NCBI GenBank assembly: GCA_020725315.1
Contig: DYFG01000003.1
Coordinates: forward strand, 1-12,044
Source: Nitrosotalea sp.
GTDB taxonomy: Archaea > Halobacteriota > Syntropharchaeia > Alkanophagales > Methanospirareceae
Reading direction: 5' to 3'
DNA: 12,044 bases
This document shows positions 1 through 6,147 of this stretch, one piece after another. Both the position numbers and the translations under genes were made by a program. The notes below the pieces were generated by a model. It saw nothing but the letters and a program-made list of their open reading frames with translations. It was not told where the DNA came from and ran no database searches. The first letter of the stretch is position 1. Every line of letters begins with the position of its first letter.

Positions 1-229
1 ACACGCCTCGTAGAATCTCTAAAAATGTAGGTGGCATATCTTCGCTAAACAGGTAAGTAACTCATCCGTTTTTACGGGCTGTGATATTTTTGACCTCCAC
101 CAGCTTCCAGACGAGGCTCCGTTCCTCCTTGACGATTGATTCGAGTGGTTCTTCCGGTGAATGACCAAGCGCAGCCATGATATTGTTCGAAAGAGTTTTA
201 TCCTTGATCAGGCGAACAAATTTTTCTTT
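1..229 (-). pseudogene. Unrecognised reading frame with an in-frame stop, running off the left edge
   Basis: One minus-strand frame reads as plausible protein from base 229 to the left edge, apart from a TGA at 62-64. Before the TGA it reads KEKFVRLIKDK..., including HSPEEPLESIVKEE and ending VKNITARKNG; after it the same frame continues VTYLFSEDMPPTFLEILRGV. An ATG at 236-238 sits in frame but is followed after one codon by TAA (230-232), so no normal start covers the whole frame. Internal ATGs at 176-178 and 35-37 could start short products (38 codons, or a frame leaving the window). I do not recognise the family. The mix of charged, soluble-looking sequence on both sides of one stop suggests a decayed gene rather than chance, but the stretch is short and chance cannot be excluded. 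It lies just downstream of the MutY-like gene in the same direction. Confidence 0.35.
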
Positions 230-250
230 TTACCCCATACGTAACGTAAA

Positions 251-1138
251 TTAAGCGATTCTATACCTCTTTCCGCTCTTTTTGATGAATCCTTCATCGT
301 GCAACTGAATGAGCGTGCTTTTTACTCTTTTGGGGTCCATCGTAAGCGTTTGTATTAGTTCACGTTCAGAGATACCCGGTCCACGAGTAAGCGCTCTAAG
401 AATCATTCCCCGAAGTTCTCTGTTGGAGCCTTTAAAGGGCGTTTGTCTGTGATAATGAGCGCTTTTCCTGTTAGGGTTCTGATACCGCTTCTTCAGCATA
501 GCTCCATAATCCATGAGCGCATAATACCATGTTCGAGGATGTGAGGTATCAAGCGTCTGTTCTACCAGAGGGAGGATTTCGCTATCTTTGATCCCGCTTC
601 GGTTTTGATAAAAGAAATGGATAAAAACCGTTCGTATGTTTGTTTCGATAAATACCGTGGGTTGATTGGACGCAAAGGTAGCAAGTGCAGACGCGGTATA
701 TCTGCCAATCCCAGGAAGAGTCATTAACACATCCGGATGCGAGGGAAGCGTGCCATTATAGGTTGTCACCACTATCTCAGCACTCTTCTTCAGTGCGATT
801 GCTCTTCGATTATAGCCCAGCCCCTGCCATACCTTCAGTATCTCTTGGAGCGGTGCCTTGGCGACTGCCTGAAAATCAGGAAACGCCTTGATGAATTCAT
901 CGTATTTTTCGGGAACTCGCTCTACCTGTGTCTGTTGAAGCATAATCTCCGAGACAAGGATATGATAAGGCTTGTTTCTCTCTCGCCAGGGAAGCCTGCG
1001 AGCATGCTCGTGGTAATACGCGTAGATGATCTTTTGGAATGCGAAAACAGCATCTGAGGTGAGTAGTTTTTCTCCTATCGACTGCTCAAAATCCGAGCAA
1101 AATGTTCGCTCTGCCTGTGCGATCTCTTCAAAGTCCAT
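251..1138 (-). CDS. MutY-like HhH-GPD adenine DNA glycosylase without an iron-sulfur cluster
   Basis: A 295-residue helix-hairpin-helix glycosylase of the MutY/endonuclease III fold, expected to remove adenine mispaired with oxidised guanine. The MutY signature LPWRERNKPYHILVSEIMLQ is at about residues 49-68, with the catalytic-type Glu64 followed by QQTQV. The hairpin motif LPGIGRYTASA is at 141-151. Two departures from classical MutY are visible. The catalytic Asp position, usually LDGNV, reads FIETNI, putting Glu165 there. The four-cysteine [4Fe-4S] loop that normally follows the hairpin domain is absent: the stretch after ALMDYGAMLKK has no cysteine. From about residue 236 a winged-helix-like tail (GISERELIQTL, VKSTLIQLHDEGFI) replaces the usual NUDIX-like domain. 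Similar cluster-less proteins are common in small-genome bacteria, so transfer is possible. The start overlaps the preceding UvsE remnant by 11 bases; no strong ribosome site is seen. Confidence 0.8.
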   Translation of the reverse strand: MDFEEIAQAERTFCSDFEQSIGEKLLTSDAVFAFQKIIYAYYHEHARRLPWRERNKPYHILVSEIMLQQTQVERVPEKYDEFIKAFPDFQAVAKAPLQEILKVWQGLGYNRRAIALKKSAEIVVTTYNGTLPSHPDVLMTLPGIGRYTASALATFASNQPTVFIETNIRTVFIHFFYQNRSGIKDSEILPLVEQTLDTSHPRTWYYALMDYGAMLKKRYQNPNRKSAHYHRQTPFKGSNRELRGMILRALTRGPGISERELIQTLTMDPKRVKSTLIQLHDEGFIKKSGKRYRIA

Positions 1139-1370
1139 TTTGCATGTTTTTCTGGAGCCCAGGTTTTGGTAAATAGGTCAACCGCTTTTGAATTCGTTCA
1201 CCCAGCTCATTGAACCGTTTTATAAACCGTCGCATGCTTTTTGCTTTGTCTCCGTACATCCCGCCGAGGTGTATCTGTATTTTAGCAGACGTATCGAGTT
1301 TCATTAGATCTAAAACCCGGGCATGATACCGCAGTTCTTTTACACTCCGTTCTGGCCTGGGATCTTGCAT
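1128..1370 (-). pseudogene. uvsE: Fragment of UV damage endonuclease UvsE/UvdE
   Basis: An 80-residue frame matches the central part of UvsE, the TIM-barrel endonuclease that nicks 5' of UV photoproducts. The recognisable core is DPRPERSVKELRYHARVLDL followed by IQIHLGGMYGDKAKSMRRFI; the His of IHLGG corresponds to one of the family's metal ligands. The full enzyme is about 280-320 residues. The first roughly 100 residues and everything after the helix following IHLGG, including the LEND metal-binding segment, are missing. The frame begins with an ATG directly after the queE stop and has a GGTGAGGT ribosome site, so a small protein may still be made, but it could not be an active nuclease. 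I read it as a remnant left between queE and the MutY-like gene. Confidence 0.7.
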
Positions 1371-1985
1371 TTACCTCACCTTCAACATTTTATGAATTTG
1401 TGGAATAATTCTGACATTCTCTCCAATACCTTTTAACATCTTTTCGTAGTCCAATTTATCCATCGAACTAAATTCCGGCTGCAAAATCCAGTTCTCATAT
1501 CTCTCATTATAAATGCCCTTAAAAAATGCCAAATCCTGGTTATCCTGTATCACTACCTTCAATTGGCTCTTTCCTGGATTCTTGAAGAGATAATCAATAA
1601 CCTTTTCATCATAGATGGGATTCCCGCTGGAAGGTGGCTTTATATCTACCGAAATAAAGTTGCACGCGTCAAAGATTTCTTCGTCGAATATCGTACCATT
1701 GGTCTCCAGAAGGACTTTAAATTCTTTTTCACGCAGTTCCTTAATTAAGCCAAGAAGATTCTCCTCCAGCATTGGCTCTCCTCCGGTCAGTGATACCCAT
1801 CTCCATTTCTTGGTCAATCTGGATAAAATTTCATTCAACTCTAAAAGTTCTCCATTCTCAAAATCTGTATCACACCACCTGCATTGCAGATTACATTCAG
1901 TAAATCTGATGAAGTTCATAGGCACTCCTATAAAGAGGCCTTCTCCCTGTATTGAATCGAAAATTTCATTTATCTTAAAGTTCAT
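1371..1985 (-). CDS. queE: 7-carboxy-7-deazaguanine synthase QueE (radical SAM)
   Basis: A 204-residue radical SAM enzyme that contracts 6-carboxy-5,6,7,8-tetrahydropterin to 7-carboxy-7-deazaguanine, the third step towards preQ0 and, in archaea, archaeosine in tRNA. The N-terminal signature FDSIQGEG (9-16) is typical of QueE. The [4Fe-4S] motif CNLQCRWCDT gives Cys31, Cys35 and Cys38 (CX3CX2C). SLTGGEP at about 65-71 is the SAM-binding GGE motif, and LLETNGT at about 91-97 and SVDIKPP at about 112-118 are conserved strands. The length is normal. It overlaps queC as ATGA (1982-1985), so translation is probably coupled. It is the last intact member of queD-queC-queE. Confidence 0.95.
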   Translation of the reverse strand: MNFKINEIFDSIQGEGLFIGVPMNFIRFTECNLQCRWCDTDFENGELLELNEILSRLTKKWRWVSLTGGEPMLEENLLGLIKELREKEFKVLLETNGTIFDEEIFDACNFISVDIKPPSSGNPIYDEKVIDYLFKNPGKSQLKVVIQDNQDLAFFKGIYNERYENWILQPEFSSMDKLDYEKMLKGIGENVRIIPQIHKMLKVR

Positions 1986-2677
1986 TTATCATACACCAGA
2001 GGATCTTCATATCCCGCTTCTTCGAACCCTTTGAGTCTTAAAATGCAGGAATCACACTTACCACAAGCTTTTTCTCCTCCCTTGTAGCAGCTCCAGGTAA
2101 GCTCAAACGGAACTCCCAATTCGTGACCTTTTTTAATTATCTCTGCCTTGCTCATCGCTATCAATGGATATTTTATCTTAACTGGACTCCCCTCCACCGC
2201 TCTCTTGGTTGCCAGGTTTGCCATCTCCTGGAATTTTCCAAAATACTCGGGTCTGCAATCGGGATACCCCGGGCAATCCACATAGTTTGCGCCTATGAAT
2301 ATAAAATTGGCATTGATTACTTCTGCATAGGCCAAACCGTAACTCAAGAATATGGTATTTCTCGCCGGTACATAGGTCACGGGAATTCCTCCTGACTTTA
2401 TTCTCTCCACTGTCTTTCCTTCTGGAACCTCAATCGGGGAAGTCAATGCAGATCCTCCAATCTTTCCCAAATCCAGATTTAGAATCTTGTGTTCTTCAAC
2501 TCCAAAAAATCGTGCCAGTTTCGTAGCACTTTCTAATTCTCTTATATGTCTCTGATTATATCTAAAGGTTAAGGCATAAATCTCGTATCCCGCAGCTTTT
2601 GCAATTCCTGTAGCTACAGAAGAATCGATTCCGCCGGAAAGAAGACACACCGCTTTTATTTCTCCAGCTCCACCCAT
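1982..2677 (-). CDS. queC: 7-cyano-7-deazaguanine (preQ0) synthase QueC
   Basis: A 231-residue ATP-dependent PP-loop enzyme that converts 7-carboxy-7-deazaguanine and ammonia to preQ0. The PP-loop SGGIDSS is at residues 14-20, and the family segment YVPARNTIFLSYGLAYAE at about 102-119. The zinc site is Cys197, Cys205, Cys208 and Cys211 (SCYKGGEKACGKCDSC). The length fits the family (about 220-235). The chosen ATG at 2675-2677 lies 22 bases inside queD; homologues usually start nearer KAVCLLSGG, so a start a few codons later is possible, but no better ATG exists. It overlaps queE by four bases at its end. PreQ0 made here would be inserted by an archaeal tRNA-guanine transglycosylase, which is not in the window. 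Confidence 0.95.
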   Translation of the reverse strand: MGGAGEIKAVCLLSGGIDSSVATGIAKAAGYEIYALTFRYNQRHIRELESATKLARFFGVEEHKILNLDLGKIGGSALTSPIEVPEGKTVERIKSGGIPVTYVPARNTIFLSYGLAYAEVINANFIFIGANYVDCPGYPDCRPEYFGKFQEMANLATKRAVEGSPVKIKYPLIAMSKAEIIKKGHELGVPFELTWSCYKGGEKACGKCDSCILRLKGFEEAGYEDPLVYDK

Positions 2678-3075
2678 TTGCCTTTACCCTCATAGAGCCT
2701 TATTGTTTTTAACGAGTGGGGCTCTGCCCCATCATGGGCTCCGCCCATGCCCCCGCAAGCCCCGGAGGGGCTTACCCGCAAGCCCTGTAAGGGCTTAATT
2801 TTATCTTCCAGTTGTTCAAAAATCCAAGATGCAATATTTTCAGCAGTAGGATTTTCAAACAGGTCATTCAGATTTTTGTGATCTAATTCTTCCAAAACGT
2901 TTTCCTTTACAATCTCCTCTAACTTGTTAAAATCAATGACCATTCCTTCTTCATTCTTTTCCCCCTCCACCACAATATCTAAGATATAGGTATGTCCATG
3001 GAGTTCTTCACACTTTCCCTTATACTCCGGTAAATAGTGTGCTGCATCGAAATGAAATCTTCTACCAACTTTCAT
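2656..3075 (-). CDS. queD: 6-carboxy-5,6,7,8-tetrahydropterin synthase QueD, with an inserted loop
   Basis: A 139-residue member of the 6-pyruvoyltetrahydropterin synthase fold that makes the substrate of QueE from dihydroneopterin triphosphate. Zinc ligands are His13 (DAAHYL) and His26/His28 (HGHTY), with the catalytic Cys22 just before (KCEELHGH). ELDHKNLND and NPTAENIASW are the usual conserved segments. Between the last helix (about residue 93) and the final strand LKTIRLYEGKGKWV there is an extra run of about 27 residues rich in Gly, Pro, Ser and Ala, encoded by the palindrome block at 2717-2796. Without it the protein would be about 112 residues, close to the usual size. The insert is in frame and lies in a turn, so the enzyme may still fold. 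First gene of the que operon; ATG at 3073-3075 overlaps the stop of an upstream mini-ORF. Confidence 0.9.
   Translation of the reverse strand: MKVGRRFHFDAAHYLPEYKGKCEELHGHTYILDIVVEGEKNEEGMVIDFNKLEEIVKENVLEELDHKNLNDLFENPTAENIASWIFEQLEDKIKPLQGLRVSPSGACGGMGGAHDGAEPHSLKTIRLYEGKGKWVELEK
2717..2796. repeat. Block of four short palindromes inserted in queD
   Basis: Four consecutive perfect hairpins lie within 80 bases, each with a three-base loop: TGGGGC-TCT-GCCCCA (2717-2731), CATGGGC-TCC-GCCCATG (2733-2749), AAGCCCC-GGA-GGGGCTT (2757-2773) and AAGCCCT-GTA-AGGGCTT (2780-2796). The last two also share the direct repeat CCCGCAAGCCC at 2752-2762 and 2775-2785, 23 bases apart. The block is much richer in GC than the flanking gene. 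It is translated in frame as the extra loop of QueD. It looks like a small dispersed palindromic element, comparable in principle to Rickettsia palindromic elements that insert in coding sequence, but I cannot name a known family. Confidence 0.85.
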
Positions 3076-3098
3076 CTTTCCACACAGACCTTCGGCAT
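3072..3098 (-). CDS. Eight-codon upstream ORF before queD
   Basis: ATG at 3096-3098 begins a frame reading MPKVCVER and ending in TGA, which overlaps the queD start as ATGA. It is preceded by GGAGGAG about six bases upstream, a far better ribosome site than the one directly before queD. The distance to the queD ATG (23 bases) is not a multiple of three. Either ribosomes load here and re-initiate at queD, or the true N-terminus was once fused and a frameshift has occurred. The KVCVER sequence resembles the first strand of some QueD proteins, which keeps the second reading open. Confidence 0.4.
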   Translation of the reverse strand: MPKVCVER

Positions 3099-3148
3099 TT
3101 TTTACTCCTCCAATACCACCTGAAGAATACTATAAGAATGTTGGAAGG

Positions 3149-3159
3149 ATATTATAAAG
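3149..3159 (-). promoter_or_regulatory. TATA box of the queD operon
   Basis: The minus strand reads CTTTATAATAT, close to the archaeal TATA consensus. About 25 bases downstream would put transcription start near 3125-3130, leaving a leader of about 30 bases before the mini-ORF. The whole gap 3099-3250 is AT-rich and otherwise holds only a T run (minus strand, about 3178-3183) that might end the HAD transcript. Confidence 0.5.
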
Positions 3160-3250
3160 TTAGTATTTGTATAGCTAAAAATTTTTTGGTAGATAAACCA
3201 TTTGGGTATCTTTCCAGTGCAATAAATAGTGCTTATAGTAAAATTTGCTC

Positions 3251-3880
3251 TTATAGAATGGTCAAAACTGCTTCAATTTTATCAAAGATAAAATCTGGAT
3301 TTTCCTTTTCTAATTCCTCCTTTGAGTATAATCCAGTAGTTAAGCCAATTGTTTTTACTCCTGCCCTTCTTCCCTGGATTATATCCGGTGGGGTATCGCC
3401 ACAATAGAACGTTTGAGCAGGTGTGGAATTGAGTAATTTTATCGCTTTCAGTAGCGGTTCAGGATCAGGTCTTGTTCTTTCTGTATCCTCAAAGGTGAGC
3501 AGCACATCGCAAGGGAAATGAAAATTCCTAATTGTTTCTTCTGCTGATACTTTATCCTTTGTGGTCACAATCCCTATTTTTAGTCCCTTCTCCCTCAGTA
3601 ATTCAAGTGTCATCTTCGCTCCCGGAACTTCTTTTATCATATTTTTAAATTTACTCCTCATTAAATGGAGGAAGACTGAATCGAAATCTTCTACTTCTTT
3701 ATCTGGGAATAATACCGTAAAAGAGAGATAACTGGGCAGGTGGATTATTCCCTTTACCTCGTTATCTCCTGGTATTCTCAAGCCAGTTATTCTTGCTGCT
3801 TCCTTAATCGAATTCACAATCGCTTGTGACGATTCAATGAGCGTGCCATCCATGTCAAAGAGTCCCGTTTTGTAGCTCAT
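3251..3880 (-). CDS. HAD-superfamily phosphatase, phosphoglycolate-phosphatase-like
   Basis: A 209-residue haloacid dehalogenase hydrolase. Motif I is FDMDGTL with nucleophile Asp9 and acid/base Asp11; motif II is the Thr106/Thr107 pair in GIVTTKDK; motif III is TRPDPEPLL with Arg137 where most relatives have Lys; motif IV is GDTPPDI with Asp162 and Asp166. Residues about 16-85 form an alpha-helical cap as in Gph and PpaX-type phosphatases. The substrate cannot be told from sequence; phosphoglycolate and pyrophosphate are the usual ones for this shape. The length is normal. It is followed by about 170 bases before queD and is preceded by a 37-codon ORF on the same strand. The ribosome site is AGAGGA just before the ATG, with GGAGG further up. 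Confidence 0.85.
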   Translation of the reverse strand: MSYKTGLFDMDGTLIESSQAIVNSIKEAARITGLRIPGDNEVKGIIHLPSYLSFTVLFPDKEVEDFDSVFLHLMRSKFKNMIKEVPGAKMTLELLREKGLKIGIVTTKDKVSAEETIRNFHFPCDVLLTFEDTERTRPDPEPLLKAIKLLNSTPAQTFYCGDTPPDIIQGRRAGVKTIGLTTGLYSKEELEKENPDFIFDKIEAVLTIL

Positions 3881-3918
3881 TCCTCTTTCCGCCTCCTCTT
3901 TATTTGATCAGATTTAAC

Positions 3919-4032
3919 TTAATATGTTTTTTCTGCTTCTTTAATCAACTGTATGTCCTGCGAGTAATGCTGATAAGCCATTCTATCAACGTCATCCTTA
4001 ACAATTAATCGCATAGGATGAATGAGCTTCAT
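3919..4032 (-). CDS. Small hypothetical ORF (37 residues) upstream of the HAD gene
   Basis: A minus-strand frame reads MKLIHPMRLIVKDDVDRMAY and then QHYSQDIQLIKEAEKTY. It is hydrophilic and mixed-charge and does not match a family I recognise. The TATA box at 4048-4055 predicts transcription start near 4026, after the first ATG, so initiation at Met7 (4012-4014, 31 residues) would fit better. It could also be the tail of a lost gene, as the neighbouring fragments suggest. It ends 38 bases before the HAD start and would be in the same transcript. Confidence 0.3.
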   Translation of the reverse strand: MKLIHPMRLIVKDDVDRMAYQHYSQDIQLIKEAEKTY

Positions 4033-4047
4033 ACAAAAATTACAACA

Positions 4048-4055
4048 TTTATAAA
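4048..4055. promoter_or_regulatory. Symmetric TATA box TTTATAAA
   Basis: TTTATAAA is a perfect palindrome within CATTTATAAATC (4046-4057), a strong archaeal TATA match on either strand. On minus it would serve the small ORF and HAD gene (start near 4026); on plus it could serve the nifS remnant (start near 4076, about 100 bases of leader). It lies just beyond the stop of the inverted cysteine-desulfurase scrap. Confidence 0.5.
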
Positions 4056-4056
4056 T

Positions 4057-4179
4057 CTATTTAATAACCTCTTCTGGTTTCGCTCCTATAAATGACGCAA
4101 TATCCGCTCTTACCGCCTCAATAGCGCGATTTGCCTCCGCTCCAAAGGAATGCAAACTTCTGAGGTGGTAGGTATTCAT
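4057..4179 (-). pseudogene. Inverted fragment of a second cysteine desulfurase
   Basis: A 40-residue minus-strand frame reads LRSLHSFGAEANRAIEAVRA then DIASFIGAKPEEVI, ending in TAG. This is the stretch around residues 25-65 of NifS/IscS-type desulfurases (usual form NPSSLHSFG...GAKPEEVIFTSGATE). It stops exactly where FTSGATE should follow. It is not a copy of the plus-strand nifS beside it, which reads NPSSVHSQGFKAKWVLKESR in the same region, so it is the remnant of a separate paralogue pointing the opposite way. The first six residues or so do not match the family and come from the junction. No function is expected. Confidence 0.65.
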
Positions 4180-5063
4180 GTCTTTTGACTACATATCCGG
4201 CTGTCCGGTAGACGAACGGGTTATAGAAGCTATGGTTCCCTACATGAGGGAAGGTGGCAATCCCTCTTCTGTCCATTCCCAGGGTTTTAAGGCTAAGTGG
4301 GTCTTGAAAGAGAGCAGAACATCTGTAGCAGCCTTAGTAAATGCAGACCCAACTGAAATGGTATTCACTTCAGGTGCAACGGAGTCCAACAATCTGGCTC
4401 TAATTGGGTATGCCCTGAGAAACAAAGATAAAGGGACCCATATAATTACTTCGGCGGTCGAGTATATGTCAGTGATCAATCCCTGCAAGTTCTTGCAGAA
4501 GAACGGCTTTGAGATATCCTACGCTCCCGTTGATCGCTACGGCGTTGTTGACGTTTCTTTTATAGAGAAGTCAATAAGAGAGAATACCCTGCTCATATCC
4601 ATACAGCATGCAAACAACGAAATTGGAACGATTCAACCATTTGAAGAATTAGGTAAAATTGCGAAAGAACGTGGAATAGGGTTCCACATTGATGCCACCG
4701 CATCTTTTGGAAACAATGATTGAAGGGATACTGCGGATCGAGGAGAGCTATTTAAATGGGCATCCTGCAAAAAGATTGCCCACCAACGTGAACGTGAGAT
4801 TCAGTTATATAGAGGGCGAATCGGTAGTTTTAAGCTTGGATCAAGAGGGTATTCAGGCATCAACGGGTTCCGCATGCAGTTCGAAGACCCTTCAACCAAG
4901 TCATGTCCTAACAGCCCTGGGGTTAGAGCATGAGGAGGCTCATGGCTCACTCCTCCTCACGCTTGGGAGGCACAACACGGATGAAGATGTTAAAAAACTC
5001 CTTGAGGTTCTGCCACGGGCCGTTGAGAGGTTGAGGATGATCTCTCCTCTTTACCGGAGGTAG
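4178..5063 (+). pseudogene. nifS: Cysteine desulfurase NifS/IscS with its centre deleted
   Basis: The first frame (4178-4723) runs from an ordinary N-terminus, DYISGCPVDERVIEAM, through FTSGATESNN and HANNEIGTIQP to FHIDATASFG, then ends at TGA. The C-terminal part resumes in another frame from about 4716, IEGILRIEESYLNGHPAKRL, and runs through the catalytic-loop Cys motif STGSACSS to the stop at 5061-5063. Intact enzymes are about 380-400 residues. Roughly 110 residues are missing at 4711-4718, including the SGHK segment with the Lys that binds pyridoxal phosphate and the RSGTEN segment. The deletion also shifts the frame, so no active desulfurase can be made. In the living gene this would pass cysteine sulfur to IscU, whose remnant follows. 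The ribosome site GAGGTGGTAGGT before the ATG is intact, suggesting recent loss or a sequence artefact. Confidence 0.85.
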
Positions 5064-5380
5064 AGGATATCAAGTTTAAAACCTTTGGATGTGCGGCGGC
5101 AATAGCGACAAGCAGTGTGGCTACCAAGCTTGCAAAGGGAAAAAGCATCAAAGAAGCACTGAAGATAACAAGGAAGACGGTGGCTGATGAACTGGGTGGG
5201 TTACCACCGCAGAAGTTGCACTGCTCAAATCTCGCTTCTGATGCGTTTAGAATGGCTATCACCGGTTATTTCAGAAAAACAGATCAGGAGGACAGAATAA
5301 AGGAGTTTGGACTTGAGAAGGAATTAAAAGCACCTGAGAGTAGAGAGAAGGGAGAGCAGGGAGAAGTTTGTGAAGATTAG
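5060..5380 (+). pseudogene. iscU: IscU/NifU-type Fe-S scaffold lacking its N-terminus
   Basis: The frame reads VEDIKFKTFGCAAAIATSSV at 5060-5119, then LGGLPPQKLHCSNLASDA, ending in an acidic tail of about 35 residues. These are the second and third cysteine regions of IscU, the scaffold on which NifS and IscU build [2Fe-2S] clusters. The first about 45-50 residues, with the GNPVCGD motif holding the first cluster Cys and the Asp, are absent, and no start codon with a ribosome site lies in the right place; the first ATG is at 5117. The remnant begins on the last bases of nifS, so the junction probably removed the spacer and the front of the gene. It ends facing moaE, overlapping its stop by four bases. 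Confidence 0.8.
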
Positions 5381-5736
5381 TACTCTTTCTTCCATATCGG
5401 CACTCTCTCCTTCAACTCATCGATCAGGTACTCACAAGCCCGGAACGCTTCTTTTCGATGCTTCGCTCCTACGAGAATGATAACGATGTTCTCACCTGCT
5501 TTCAGCGAACCCTCGCGATGGACAATTTCCACCGCTTCGATGTTAAACTTCTCACGAGCTTCACGCTCCAGTTTATTCAGCTCGTCTTCTGCCATTTTTT
5601 TGTATACCTCCACGTTCATCCCTTGTATCCTCCCTTCTGCTCTCACCACACCTAAAAAGGTCACGATAGCACCTATCTCGGGCTTCTTCATCTTCCTTAC
5701 AAGCTCGTCAATCGAGAAATCCTCTTTCGTAATCAT
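5377..5736 (-). CDS. moaE: Molybdopterin synthase catalytic subunit MoaE
   Basis: A 119-residue MoaE, which with MoaD-thiocarboxylate adds the dithiolene sulfurs to precursor Z. The family segments are TFLGVVRAEG, EIVHREGSLKAGENIVIIL, VGAKHRKEAFRACEYLIDEL and the C-terminal LKERVPIWKKE, which supplies the two active-site lysines (the K of LKERVP and the first K of IWKKE). A longer reading with a GTG start at 5751 exists, but that GTG overlaps GGAGG, which sits eight bases before the ATG at 5734-5736; I therefore take the ATG. It lies four bases after the moaD stop. E. coli MoaE is longer (150 residues); short archaeal forms are usual. The molybdopterin or tungstopterin product would serve oxidoreductases not seen here. 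Confidence 0.9.
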   Translation of the reverse strand: MITKEDFSIDELVRKMKKPEIGAIVTFLGVVRAEGRIQGMNVEVYKKMAEDELNKLEREAREKFNIEAVEIVHREGSLKAGENIVIILVGAKHRKEAFRACEYLIDELKERVPIWKKEY

Positions 5737-5740
5737 TTTC

Positions 5741-5980
5741 TTATCCTCCACTCACCGGTGGAAAAACAGCAACCTCGTCATTTGCTTTTACGTTCGCATT
5801 GAGAGGCGCATATTTATGATTCAGCGATATTATCAATTTCTCTTTCTTCAATTCCGGATACGTTGTAAGGAGCAGGTCTATAATATCCTGTATCTTCACG
5901 CCCTCCTCCACCTCCAATTCCTTTATCTTCTCACCAACAATCTCCCGGCATCGGGCAAAGAACTTCACTTCAACCTTCAT
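5741..5980 (-). CDS. moaD: Molybdopterin synthase sulfur carrier MoaD
   Basis: A 79-residue beta-grasp protein reading MKVEVKFFARCREIVGEKIK at the start and ending VFPPVSGG, the diglycine that is adenylated and converted to a thiocarboxylate. ANDEVAVFPPVSGG is the classical MoaD end. An alternative GTG start at 5995 has its own GGAGAG site and would add five residues (MEIID); homologues begin at MKV, so the ATG at 5978-5980 is preferred. It directly precedes moaE and its last codons form the moaE ribosome site. Its activating E1 would be MoeB/ThiF-type; the only E1 in the window is broken. Confidence 0.88.
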   Translation of the reverse strand: MKVEVKFFARCREIVGEKIKELEVEEGVKIQDIIDLLLTTYPELKKEKLIISLNHKYAPLNANVKANDEVAVFPPVSGG

Positions 5981-6026
5981 ATCAATAATCTCCACTTTCT
6001 CTCCTTTATTTTACTATACTATAATG

Positions 6027-6037
6027 GGTTATATACT
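6027..6037 (-). promoter_or_regulatory. TATA box for moaD-moaE
   Basis: The minus strand reads GAGTATATAAC, predicting transcription start near 6005 and a short leader before moaD. This suggests moaDE can be transcribed apart from the upstream thiS-radical SAM genes. The 150-base gap 5996-6147 otherwise has only a start-less 36-codon frame of uncertain meaning. Confidence 0.45.
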
Positions 6038-6147
6038 CTCTTTTCCTTCTTTTATTCCCGTGTCAAAAATGGCTCTGAATATCTCACACGATACATTCAA
6101 TTCAGTCTTCAAGGCAAAACAGCGCTCTGTATATCTTTTCAATCATC

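Noticed and set aside
62..64. TGA read as selenocysteine
   Set aside because: No selenocysteine insertion element or selenoprotein family could be seen, and the frame also has a TAA near its start.
2717..2796. CRISPR array or terminator cluster
   Set aside because: Units are not identical, lack spacers of regular size, and lie inside an open gene.
3177..3190. A/T run as terminator of the HAD gene
   Set aside because: A T run is possible as an archaeal terminator but the whole gap is AT-rich, so it cannot be told from background.
6120..6140. Small hairpin around AGCGCT after the ThiS-like gene
   Set aside because: Only four paired bases per arm around the centre; too weak for a terminator call.
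5996..6147. TetR-like C-terminal remnant (frame reading FRAIFDTGIKEGKESI on minus)
   Set aside because: Only about 36 codons without a start, and the likeness is to a weakly conserved region; not enough to call.
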